Assembly (NCBI GenBank): GCA_035764005.1
Contig: DASTZZ010000116.1
Span: forward strand, 1 to 35,110
DNA from: Terriglobales bacterium
GTDB lineage: Bacteria > Acidobacteriota > Terriglobia > Terriglobales > Acidobacteriaceae
Direction: 5' to 3'
Length of the DNA stretch: 35,110 nt
Shown here: one piece after another, positions 25,516 to 35,110 of the stretch
Position numbering within the stretch: the stretch's first letter is position 1
Layout of the letters: every line of letters starts with the position of its first letter
Program-made: the position numbers and the translations under genes
The notes under the pieces: model-generated
The model's input: only the letters and a program-made list of their open reading frames with translations
Told to the model about the DNA's origin: nothing
The model's database searches: none

Positions 25516-27090
25516 TTATGACTGGTATGCGCTCTGGTCGGAGTGAAACATCGCTTCTTCGAAGTTCGACGCCAAGGTAGGCAGGAAAAGGCGCACGCAT
25601 GTACCGCGATTCGCACCTGAGGTGCAACTTCGCAGCCGGATGGTTCCGTCGTTCCTGAGGACAACGGCGCGGCTCGCCCACAATCCCAAGCCGGCTCCTC
25701 TCTCGCCTTTCGTGCTGACGAAAGGCTCGAAGACTTTGTCGCGGAGCTCGCGAGCAATACCGCGACCGTCATCGGCAACGGTGATGCGCACGCCTCCGCG
25801 GCTTCGGCGATGCCAATCCCATCCCATACGAACGCGAATACGCACGGTCTGCGCACCGGATTCCATCGCGTTCGTAAGCAAGCTGATGATGAGCTGGCGA
25901 ATGCGCGGCGGCGATGCGATGAGGTGAGTGTCGGAACTGAACTCACGCGCCACCTGAATCTTTCGGAATCCTTCCGTTGCCCTAAGCATTTCCACCACTT
26001 CGTCGACCAATTGGCACACGTCCAGGGGAGCCGGCGTGTCTTCGTCGAAGTAGAAGTCCAATGTCATGCTGGCAATTCGGTTGATACGGGAAAGCGCTTC
26101 TTTCGCTTCCCCGACAAATTCTCGCGCTGGCGACGGTAGCGGCTGCTGGTTCAGCAGAAACACGATATTCGTCAAAGCCGCCAGCGGGTTGTTGATTTCG
26201 TGCGCGAGCAGCGAAGCCATCTGCTGGCCCGCCGAAAGCCTCTCGGTTTTGCGAAGAATCTCCTCCGCATTGATGCGATCAGTGATCTCGAACGAAATGG
26301 CGCCGACAAACCGATGACCGGTCATGTCAACGAAGGGAAACTTACTGGTGAGCCAGTATCGTTCTCCCCCCACGCCAGGAGCTCGATCGACAAACTCCAT
26401 ACCATGGCCGAGGTCCAGGACCCGGCGGTCCTGATCGCGGAACTGGAAATTCGTCTGTGCGCCTGGTATTTGGGAAGCAGCCGTATCGAGATCGATACCA
26501 AATTCCCGTTTTGCAACTTCATTGGCATAAACGCATCGACCATCTTCGTCGCGCAGATATGCGCAGGCAGAGCTGTGGTCCATGAAATTGCGGAAAAGCG
26601 TTTGCGCATCGTGCAGCCTCTGCTCGCTCTGAATGTGCGCCTCAAGCGCGCTTTCTGCCTGGGAGGCCGCCCGCATGCGCGCATGAATCAAAAGCACCAC
26701 GGCGACTGCGGTGATCAGATACACGCCAAACCCGACGGCATCGTCGATGCCGGCAAAGCCAAACTGATAACGTGGCGGGACAAAACAAAAATAAGCAACC
26801 ACCGTTCCCAGCGCGGTGGCCAAAATCGCAGGACGAACGCCTGCGTAGAGTCCGGTGACAGCAATGGCTACGACGAAGACGATGTACGGATCCTGATCTC
26901 CGAGCCAGGGATCCACGGCGAGTCGCAGCCCGAATGCCAGGAGAACCGTAAGAACCGCGAGCCAGTATCCGCCTACATGGAAGCCACGCAACAAGAGTCC
27001 AGCATGGCTCGATCTGAAGCGCAAAAAAAGTTTATAGGGAGGTGCTATCTCGGATGCTTCGACGGAAGAAATCGTGGAATTGGGAGACAT
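25516..27090 (-). CDS. Orphan sensor histidine kinase, DUF4118-PAS-HisKA-HATPase
   Basis: The 524-residue membrane sensor starts with a KdpD-like DUF4118 four-helix membrane domain (about 42-135; GYWLAVLTVLLAFGLRLAVDP, PYIVFVVAIAVTGLYAGVRPA). A linker helix and a PAS domain follow (about 160-275; FMDHSSACAYLRDEDGRCVYAN, with FEITDRINAEE at the end). The phospho-acceptor His is in LLAHEINNPLAAL. The ATPase domain has the N box LLTNAMES, G1 DDGRGI and G2 GAGLGLWAS. It should autophosphorylate on a cytoplasmic or membrane signal. No response regulator gene adjoins it, so its partner is elsewhere. No clear ribosome-binding site precedes 27090. Confidence 0.88.
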   Translation of the reverse strand: MSPNSTISSVEASEIAPPYKLFLRFRSSHAGLLLRGFHVGGYWLAVLTVLLAFGLRLAVDPWLGDQDPYIVFVVAIAVTGLYAGVRPAILATALGTVVAYFCFVPPRYQFGFAGIDDAVGFGVYLITAVAVVLLIHARMRAASQAESALEAHIQSEQRLHDAQTLFRNFMDHSSACAYLRDEDGRCVYANEVAKREFGIDLDTAASQIPGAQTNFQFRDQDRRVLDLGHGMEFVDRAPGVGGERYWLTSKFPFVDMTGHRFVGAISFEITDRINAEEILRKTERLSAGQQMASLLAHEINNPLAALTNIVFLLNQQPLPSPAREFVGEAKEALSRINRIASMTLDFYFDEDTPAPLDVCQLVDEVVEMLRATEGFRKIQVAREFSSDTHLIASPPRIRQLIISLLTNAMESGAQTVRIRVRMGWDWHRRSRGGVRITVADDGRGIARELRDKVFEPFVSTKGERGAGLGLWASRAVVLRNDGTIRLRSCTSGANRGTCVRLFLPTLASNFEEAMFHSDQSAYQS

Positions 27091-27274
27091 AGAATGAGCG
27101 CCAATTCCGCGCGGGCATAAGCTGTCGACCCGCTCTCACGGCAAACTAACTTCAATGAGATGCGCAGAAACTTAGGAGAGATGCTACCACAGTTCGCGTA
27201 AATGGACGTTACGCATCAATGGAAGGCATCCACCACCATTCTTTTCTTTTAGCAGCCGTACGTTCGGATTTGTA

Positions 27275-28114
27275 CTAGCGAGCCGCTCGATGAATGGCGA
27301 GCAGCCGTTCCAGTGTGGCTTTCAAATCCGTGAGAGGCAGAGCATTCGCGCCGTCGGACTTGGCTTGCGCTGGATTGTCGTGAACTTCCATGAATACGCC
27401 ATCAACGCCAACCGCGACGGCAGCGCGTGAGAGCACTGGGATGAATTCAGGTTGCCCGCCGCTCTGTTGCGGTTTCCCGTTTGCGGAACCGCCCGCGCTT
27501 GGAAGCTGGACCGAGTGGGTCGCGTCAAAAACAACCGGAGCGAGCTTCCGAAGAATGGGCAGTGAGCGCATGTCCACCACGAGATTGTTGTAGCCAAAGC
27601 TCGATCCGCGCTCAGTGAGAAATACGCGATCATTCCCGCTTTCCCTGATCTTCTCGACAGCATGTCGCATGTCCCACGGCGCAACGAACTGTCCTTTTTT
27701 GACGTTGATAGCGCGTCCTGTTTTGGCAGCGGCCACGAGCAGATCGGTCTGACGGCAGAGAAACGCCGGAATTTGCAATACATCTACGGCTGCAGCAATT
27801 GGGTCAGCATGCTCCGGCTCGTGAATGTCGGTGAGTACGGGCACGCGGTGGACCTCGGCAACTTTGCGCAGAATGCGCGCGCCTTCCTTTACTCCTGGAC
27901 CGCGAAAACTCTTTAGCGAGGTGCGGTTCGCTTTGTCGTAGGAAGCTTTGAAGATGTATGGCATTCGCAGCGCGCGCGTGATCTCGCTGATCGACTCCGC
28001 CATCTTCAGCGCATGAGTTTCGCTTTCGATCACGCAAGGACCGGCGATGAGAAACAGCTCGCCGGCGCCAACCTGTACATTGCCGATTTCGAATTCAGCT
28101 TTTGCTGTTGTCAT
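27275..28114 (-). CDS. kdsA: 3-deoxy-8-phosphooctulonate (KDO-8-P) synthase
   Basis: The 279-residue cytoplasmic enzyme condenses phosphoenolpyruvate with arabinose-5-phosphate to make KDO-8-phosphate for lipopolysaccharide. Family motifs include [37 protein letters not shown] and [13 protein letters not shown]. The first motif is AGPCVIES with Cys27, where the metal-independent E. coli enzyme has Asn. Together with DATHSVQLP and FMEVHDNP this points to the metal-dependent class (Aquifex type). It follows pyrG after 58 bp on the same strand, a pair often seen as an operon. Its presence shows a Gram-negative outer membrane. Confidence 0.95.
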   Translation of the reverse strand: MTTAKAEFEIGNVQVGAGELFLIAGPCVIESETHALKMAESISEITRALRMPYIFKASYDKANRTSLKSFRGPGVKEGARILRKVAEVHRVPVLTDIHEPEHADPIAAAVDVLQIPAFLCRQTDLLVAAAKTGRAINVKKGQFVAPWDMRHAVEKIRESGNDRVFLTERGSSFGYNNLVVDMRSLPILRKLAPVVFDATHSVQLPSAGGSANGKPQQSGGQPEFIPVLSRAAVAVGVDGVFMEVHDNPAQAKSDGANALPLTDLKATLERLLAIHRAAR

Positions 28115-28172
28115 TCCGAACGCTGTGAGGAATCCCTATTAGTTTAAAAGCTTGGGAGGAATGACAAAAAGT

Positions 28173-30174
<2,002 letters not shown>

Positions 30175-33100
30175 TCAAGGAGTAGTAAAGACGACATCGA
30201 CCCAATAGTTAGACGAATTGAATCCGCCGCTCGGGAACGTGCTCGTGGTACCGTAAGCAAAAACTCCATTGAAGCCACTCACTCCATTCTGTAATGCATG
30301 CAGCGGAGCGTTGTCGCTTCCCGCAGTCGTAAAGTAGTTCTGGTTCATCGAGTAGTGACCTGCATTCAGGTGATACGAAGCAACGTACACCATCCCCGCA
30401 GTAATACTTACTGGCGTGGCGAAGTTCACCTGCTGCCATCCCGATGCGGTTTCATTGCTGAACGTCGCTGATGCCAGCAGCGTGCCTGAGCTGCTCCACA
30501 AATTGGCAATATGCGTTCCCGTGTTCGCGCTGCTCTTGTAAAAGCGAATCCCACTGATCGACCCGTTCACGTCCGCTTTGAACTTCACTCCCAACTCCAC
30601 ACCAGAATCAGGGCCCGCATCCACTGTCCCTGGGACGGTGCTCGCACTCCAGATGCTGTAGAAGGTCGGTGGTGCCGTAACCGTGATGCTCAACTGTTTC
30701 GTAGCCGATTGTTGCGGACTGCCACCGTCCGTCAGCTTTACGGTGAAGTTCGAAGTTCCAATCAGGGTCGGCGCACCAGTGATCTGACCGCCGCTTGATA
30801 GGCTCAGGCCAGCCGGAAGCACCGTGTTATTGGCAAGCGACCAAGTGTACGGCGCCGTCCCTCCGCTCCCAGCCAAGGTTGCCGAGTAAGCCTGGTTCTG
30901 GACGCCAGTCGATAATGACGTAGTGCTGATTGCTAAGGCTGTCGGTTGTACAGTCAAGGTTGTACTTCCGCTCACGGTTCCCTGTGTTGCCTTAACAGTT
31001 GCACTTCCTCCAGCAATGGCGGTGGCTAAACCAGCGCTGTTAATCGTTGCGACCGCCGTATTCGATGATGACCAACTCACCTGTGACGTGATGTCCTGCG
31101 TACTGTTGTCGCTATACGTTCCAGTGGCTTTGAACTGTTGGGTGCTCCCGGCTGTGATAGTGGGATTGAGCGGTGTGATCGCAATCGAGTTCAAAGCAGC
31201 AGAAGGAGTGAAAACAACATCGACCCAGTAATTGGAAGAATTGAATCCATTGCTTGGGAAAATGCTTGTCGATCCGTACGCAAAGACTCCGTTAAAGCCA
31301 CTCACTCCGTTCTGGAGTGCGTGCAGTGGAGCGTTGTCCACGCCGACAGATGCAAAGTAATTTAGATCAACGGAGTAGTGACCCGAATTTGCGTGGTACG
31401 AGGCCAAATAGACTGTTCCGGCAGTAATACTCACTGGCGGCACGAAATCCACCTGCTGCCATCCTGATCCGGTTTCATTGCTGAACGTTGCTGAAGCCAG
31501 CAGCGTGCCGGAGCTGCTCCACAAACTTCCTACGTGCGTACCGGTATTTGCGCTGCTTTTGTAGAAACGAACTCCAGTGATCGTCCCATTCACGTCCGCC
31601 TTAAACTTCACTCCCAGCTCGACTGCAGAATCCGCCCCGGCATCCACTATGCCAGGTAGCGCAGTCGCGCTCCAGATCGTATAGATCGTGGGGGGTGCTG
31701 TAATCGAAATGCTTAGCTGTTTGTTGGCCGATTGTTGTGGACTCCCGCCGTCGCTCACCTGCACAGTGAAGGTCGATGTTCCTACCACGGTTGGAGTGCC
31801 ACTGATCTGCCCGCCGCTCGACAGGCTCAGCCCCGCCGGCAGCACTGTGTTGCTGATCAGCGACCAACTGTACGGCGCCGTTCCGCCACTCGCGGTCAAT
31901 ACTGCCGAGTAAGCCTGACCCTGTACACCACTCGCCAATGTCGTAGTGCTAATCACTATCGGTGTCGGCTGCACAGTCAGCGTTGTACTTCCGCTCACCG
32001 CCCCTTGTGTAGCCGTAATCGTTGCACTTCCTCCGGCGATAGCTGTGGCTAATCCCGCGTTGTTAATGGTGCCGACCGCTGTATTCGATGACGACCAGAT
32101 CACTTCTGCGCTGATGTCCTGCGTACTGTTGTCGCTATACGTTCCGGTCGCCTTAAATTGTTGCGTCTTGCCAGACTGAATACTGGGATTGAGCGGCGTC
32201 ACCGAGATCGAGCTCAGCACAGCCGCGGGAACAAACGATACATCGACCCAGTAATTGGAGCCGCGGAATCCATTATTGGGGAAGGTGCTGCTTGACGCAT
32301 ATGCGAAAAGTCCGTTAAAGCCGCTCAACCCGTCCTGCAATGCGTGCAATGGCGGATTGTCGACTCCTGAGTTTGTGAAGTAATCCAAATTGTCCGAGTA
32401 GTGACCGACATTCGTGTGATACGAAGCCACATACACTGTTCCCGATGTAATCTTGACGGGAGTTGCGAAATTAACCTGTTGCCATCCGGAAGCAGTTTCT
32501 CCGCTGAAAGTAGCCGATCCTAATAGTGCTCCGGAGCTGCTCCAGAGATTCCCAATATGTGTTCCAGTGTTACTGGTGCTCTTGTAAAAACGGATACCTT
32601 TAATACTACCGTTTACATCGGCGGTGAACTTTACTCCCAACTCCACCGCCTGGTCAGGCCCCACATCAAGTATGCCCGGCACCGCGCTTGGGCTGAAGAT
32701 CGTAAGAGCACTCGGCTCAGGTACAGTCACAGTGACTCCTGAGGAAGGGCTCTCAAGATTGCCTGTGTCATCTACGGCGCGGCTTTGCAGTGTGATCGAT
32801 CCAGCCGAAGAAGGAATCCATGCGTACGACCAGTTAGCAGTTCCAGTGGCGGGATGCCAGGTACTTCCTCCGTCGGTGGAGACTTCTACACCTGCAACCA
32901 ATCCGCCGATGTCCGTGGCCGTTCCCGTAACGTTTACCGAACTGCCGAAAGAGAGTGTTGCCCCATTCTTTGGAGAAGTGACAGTCGAAGCGGGTGCCTG
33001 ACTGTCAACAGATTTCGAGGCCAAAACGAGACCTGCCTGCAACGTTGCCGGCTGGACGCCCATGTCCGCAAACAGGTTCACCGTTGCCTGCTGCATATTC

Positions 33101-34719
33101 GGATCGGCGGCGGAGCCGCCACCGTCATGAGCTGCGTCGAGTCCCCAGGACCACTGCACGGTACCTGCGCCAAACACAAGCGCGCCACTAGAAGATCGAT
33201 AGAGTGATGCGTGGTGAGTCGCCGTACCGGCACCGTACCTACCGCCGAAGTCGAGCAGGTAGTCCGTAGTCAGGTTATAAGTGGCGGTAGAAAGATCGAA
33301 CTCGCCGGCAGGACGAAACCCGTTATCCGGCTCAACGTCCCACTCGTATCCCAGAGTACCGGCAGGTAAGTTATAGGTCTGCCCTGCGGATTGGGCGGCC
33401 ACTTGCGTATTACGCCAGAAACGGAGTTTTCCTTGTGCCGCTGGGACCTGAATAAAAAGGTTAGTGTTGTCTGTTCCGGGACCGTTCGCGCGGAACAGTT
33501 GGCCGGTCAGTGCATTTTCCGGACGACCACCGTCCGCTGGCGGACTTTTGCTGGGATCCCGCCAGGTACCAGTCCATGTAGGCGGATCCAACGGATCGGT
33601 TGCCGCTGTAGCTGGCGGACTGGAGCTTGGCCCGAGAGTTTCCTTATAGCAGACGAGTGTCCGATGTGCTGTGCCGCTGCCGTCGATACTGTTCTCCCAT
33701 CGGGTCTTCCAAAAAACTTCATTGCCGCTGAAAAATCCCAGACTGACGCCTGCAGTTCTAGCAGCCTCAACATTCGCCCTCTGCTGTGCAGACCAGTATT
33801 CGTCGTGGCCGACGGATAGAAATGCGCGATGATTCCTGATCAGATTCCCATTTCGGTCCGCATCGATGCTTGTGAAATAACTTACGTTGTAGCCATTGGC
33901 CTCGAGCCAGCGCACCATGGGATATTCGGCGTAGAAAACCCAGGATTGAACCTGGAAGCTGCGCGTACTAAACGGCCGGTTGTAGCTGACCTTGTAGGCT
34001 CGATTGGTCAGGTCAAATGTATTTCCGCCGTATAGACTGTGTCCTCCATAGGGATTGTAGGCCTGCCAGGTTTCATCCGACGTCTGAAATAGAATGTCCG
34101 ACGAACTGGAGTCATTGCGAACGACGAAAACAATATGACTTGCCCCACCTGTATCCAGACGAATGACTTTAGCAAAATAGATTCCTGAAACGGCACCCGA
34201 CGGAATAGTCCAAGTCGCCGATACTGCCCAATTTCCGCAATCGACCAAGTTAACCGTGCTGTCTGTAAGGCAAGCAGGCTGAGCCTGCGGCAACGTGACC
34301 GATGGACTAATGCTCGTGATGAGGCGAGCACCACGTCCCTGGTAGTAGCCCATGCGGTAGATATCCAGACGATAGTTCGTGGCGTCGGTGCTGATCTTGA
34401 AGGAAACGGTTTGCCCAACATTAAAGCTAATGTCAGTAGCGAACCCTTGAATTGTCGCGTCTCCTGAGCCGCTGATATCCCATGTAGTAGCAGGCGTGCC
34501 AGTCAAACAGTTCTCCGCCTCAATTGCATTGCTCGGAGACGAGCATGACGCATGAAGGCGACCTGGAAGAAGCAGCATGATCGATGCGACGGTCAGCAAG
34601 GTTCCAACTTGCTGACAACGCAGCAGCCGCCGACGCCTACTGGTTCTACGACTAACTGGTGATGTTTTGGCAAAGATCTCTAAAAAGGTCAGAACACTTC
34701 GACTTCCTAAAATGGGCAT
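30175..34719 (-). CDS. Large secreted protein: DMF-amidase-like domain, Ig-like domains and three DUF4082 repeats
   Basis: The 1514-residue product starts at an ATG with GGAG five bases upstream. A basic N-terminus and hydrophobic stretch (about residues 38-57, ending LHA) form a signal sequence. Residues about 60-560 resemble the C-terminal region of the N,N-dimethylformamidase large subunit (WAVSATWTIPSGAVSGIYFAK, SVGHDEYWSAQQRANVE, FFSGNEVFWKTRWE, GYEWDVEPD). A bacterial Ig domain follows (VTSPKNGATLSFGSSVNVTG), then DUF4082 - Big_2-like Ig - He_PIG-like Ig, the same triplet again, and a final DUF4082 ending YWVDVVFTTP. It is surely extracellular or cell-surface; the repeated modules suggest adhesion or carbohydrate contact. 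Catalytic activity is unproven. No sorting signal is visible at the C-terminus. Confidence 0.85.
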   Translation of the reverse strand: MPILGSRSVLTFLEIFAKTSPVSRRTSRRRRLLRCQQVGTLLTVASIMLLLPGRLHASCSSPSNAIEAENCLTGTPATTWDISGSGDATIQGFATDISFNVGQTVSFKISTDATNYRLDIYRMGYYQGRGARLITSISPSVTLPQAQPACLTDSTVNLVDCGNWAVSATWTIPSGAVSGIYFAKVIRLDTGGASHIVFVVRNDSSSSDILFQTSDETWQAYNPYGGHSLYGGNTFDLTNRAYKVSYNRPFSTRSFQVQSWVFYAEYPMVRWLEANGYNVSYFTSIDADRNGNLIRNHRAFLSVGHDEYWSAQQRANVEAARTAGVSLGFFSGNEVFWKTRWENSIDGSGTAHRTLVCYKETLGPSSSPPATAATDPLDPPTWTGTWRDPSKSPPADGGRPENALTGQLFRANGPGTDNTNLFIQVPAAQGKLRFWRNTQVAAQSAGQTYNLPAGTLGYEWDVEPDNGFRPAGEFDLSTATYNLTTDYLLDFGGRYGAGTATHHASLYRSSSGALVFGAGTVQWSWGLDAAHDGGGSAADPNMQQATVNLFADMGVQPATLQAGLVLASKSVDSQAPASTVTSPKNGATLSFGSSVNVTGTATDIGGLVAGVEVSTDGGSTWHPATGTANWSYAWIPSSAGSITLQSRAVDDTGNLESPSSGVTVTVPEPSALTIFSPSAVPGILDVGPDQAVELGVKFTADVNGSIKGIRFYKSTSNTGTHIGNLWSSSGALLGSATFSGETASGWQQVNFATPVKITSGTVYVASYHTNVGHYSDNLDYFTNSGVDNPPLHALQDGLSGFNGLFAYASSSTFPNNGFRGSNYWVDVSFVPAAVLSSISVTPLNPSIQSGKTQQFKATGTYSDNSTQDISAEVIWSSSNTAVGTINNAGLATAIAGGSATITATQGAVSGSTTLTVQPTPIVISTTTLASGVQGQAYSAVLTASGGTAPYSWSLISNTVLPAGLSLSSGGQISGTPTVVGTSTFTVQVSDGGSPQQSANKQLSISITAPPTIYTIWSATALPGIVDAGADSAVELGVKFKADVNGTITGVRFYKSSANTGTHVGSLWSSSGTLLASATFSNETGSGWQQVDFVPPVSITAGTVYLASYHANSGHYSVDLNYFASVGVDNAPLHALQNGVSGFNGVFAYGSTSIFPSNGFNSSNYWVDVVFTPSAALNSIAITPLNPTITAGSTQQFKATGTYSDNSTQDITSQVSWSSSNTAVATINSAGLATAIAGGSATVKATQGTVSGSTTLTVQPTALAISTTSLSTGVQNQAYSATLAGSGGTAPYTWSLANNTVLPAGLSLSSGGQITGAPTLIGTSNFTVKLTDGGSPQQSATKQLSITVTAPPTFYSIWSASTVPGTVDAGPDSGVELGVKFKADVNGSISGIRFYKSSANTGTHIANLWSSSGTLLASATFSNETASGWQQVNFATPVSITAGMVYVASYHLNAGHYSMNQNYFTTAGSDNAPLHALQNGVSGFNGVFAYGTTSTFPSGGFNSSNYWVDVVFTTP
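30178..32705 (-). repeat. Tandem coding repeats of about 1 kb (two and a half units)
   Basis: Two consecutive units of about 1.02 kb (approximately 32705-31690 and 31689-30667) each encode DUF4082, a Big_2-like Ig and a He_PIG-like Ig domain, followed by a half unit (30666-30178) encoding DUF4082 only. Units share long near-identical DNA stretches, for example around the codons for SGWQQV and GTYSDNSTQDI. The unit boundaries are approximate and taken from the protein pattern. Confidence 0.8.
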
Positions 34720-34970
34720 GTATGCTCCGCGCTAGCATTCGCCAATGGCGAAACGCGATGCGAGTCTGGCTTCGACGTCAGTGACGCCTGGGCCGGGTTC
34801 TAGACAAAAAGAGAGTTAGCGGGCCGAAACTTGAAGGGGGGACTGATTTGAGGTCTTTCCAAGTCGAAGCGTTTCCACAGTACACATCCGGCCTGTGGAT
34901 AAGCAAGATGCAAAGTTTTTCAACCGAGATGAATCGGCAACGATAGAATTCCCTGCCACAAGCGAATCTC
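34720..34970. other. Upstream region of the large secreted-protein gene
   Basis: This 251-bp gap separates the gene start from the second IS copy. It contains a ribosome-binding GGAG (minus strand, 34725-34728) and a six-base perfect inverted repeat TTCGCC-AAT-GGCGAA at 34738-34752. The latter resembles the rhamnose operator but is offset by one base and lies in the leader. No gene is seen. Confidence 0.4.
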
Positions 34971-35110
34971 TGGAGTGACCCCCAAAAGTGAGACAGGAGA
35001 GAAAATCCCTATCTACAGCGAATGGAGAGTAGATGAGGCGATATCGACGTTGGACGGTAGAAGAGAAGCGCCAGGCAGTGGAACGGATGTCGAGCTGCCG
35101 GCATGCAAAG
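34971..35110 (+). mobile_element. 5' end of an IS3-type insertion sequence (copy 2, cut by window edge)
   Basis: From 34971 the sequence repeats the terminal bases and leader of copy 1 (TGGAGTGACCCCCAAAAGTG onward), in the opposite orientation relative to the window. The first 26 bases are identical, and the next 60 or so differ by a few changes. Further in, the two copies diverge clearly, so they are related copies and not a recent exact duplication. Confidence 0.8.
35033..35110 (+). CDS. IS3-family OrfA-like transposase, first 26 codons
   Basis: The frame opens with MRRYRRWTVEEKRQAVERM, nearly the same as copy 1 at 323, and runs off the right edge. After residue 19 the copies differ (SSCRHAK here, SYCGHKE in copy 1). 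Only the basic N-terminus and the first helix of the DNA-binding region are visible. Confidence 0.75.
   Translation, partial: MRRYRRWTVEEKRQAVERMSSCRHAK

Noticed and set aside
25350-25946. A 198-residue minus-strand frame
   Set aside because: It overlaps the ATPase domain of the histidine kinase in another frame, is rich in Ser, Arg and Cys without any motif, and has no ribosome-binding site.
34737-34753. TTCGCC-AAT-GGCGAA as a further rhamnose operator
   Set aside because: The centre is right, but the arms are shifted by one base relative to the consensus, and the site lies in the leader of an unrelated gene close to its start codon.

Overview
The window looks like a chromosomal piece of a Gram-negative bacterium, most probably an acidobacterium (Acidobacteriota). 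The clues are a very large Oar-like TonB-dependent receptor with the DLPLNGR motif typical of acidobacterial receptors, a KDO synthesis gene (kdsA, hence lipopolysaccharide), moderately high GC, and secreted proteins built from Ig-like and DUF4082 modules. No rRNA, tRNA or CRISPR was seen. The taxonomic call is an inference from gene style, not from a marker gene.

Layout. Positions 1-385 hold the 5' end of an IS3-type insertion sequence pointing out of the window to the left. A related copy starts at 34971 and points out to the right. Between them are: a small conserved hypothetical gene (506-997, -); a CCA-adding/poly(A) polymerase-family gene with a long histone-H1-like tail (1267-2916, +); and an eight-gene minus-strand operon from 13985 down to 2976. 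The operon order is rhaI, rhaB, rhaEW (aldolase/dehydrogenase), rhaM, a GH105/88 unsaturated rhamnogalacturonyl hydrolase, rhaT (ATPase), rhaP (permease), and a fused permease/substrate-binding protein. A divergent regulator follows (14242-15405, +), joining an IclR-type helix-turn-helix to a sugar-binding periplasmic-binding-protein fold. Then come a TonB-dependent receptor (15583-18972, -), a 280-bp nested palindromic repeat (about 19275-19557) and a PL4 rhamnogalacturonan lyase (19646-21820, -). The right third is less related: an exported hypothetical protein, a di-haem cytochrome c, an orphan histidine kinase, the pyrG-kdsA pair, and a 1514-residue secreted protein with a DMF-amidase-like domain and tandem DUF4082/Ig repeats.

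How the genes work together. The central 2976-21820 block reads as a complete rhamnogalacturonan-to-lactate pathway. The PL4 lyase cuts the pectin backbone, the TonB receptor probably imports the oligomers, and the GH105/88 enzyme removes the unsaturated uronic acid. L-rhamnose then enters through the ABC transporter and is processed by mutarotase, isomerase, kinase and aldolase/dehydrogenase to DHAP and lactate.

A 17-bp palindrome, roughly ATTTCGC-AAT-GCGAAAT, occurs twice between rhaI and the regulator, again upstream of the TonB receptor, and in weaker form upstream of the lyase. I infer that it is the operator of the hybrid regulator and ties the block into one regulon. The most novel points are this regulator/operator pair, the permease-binding-protein fusion, and the nested palindromic element.
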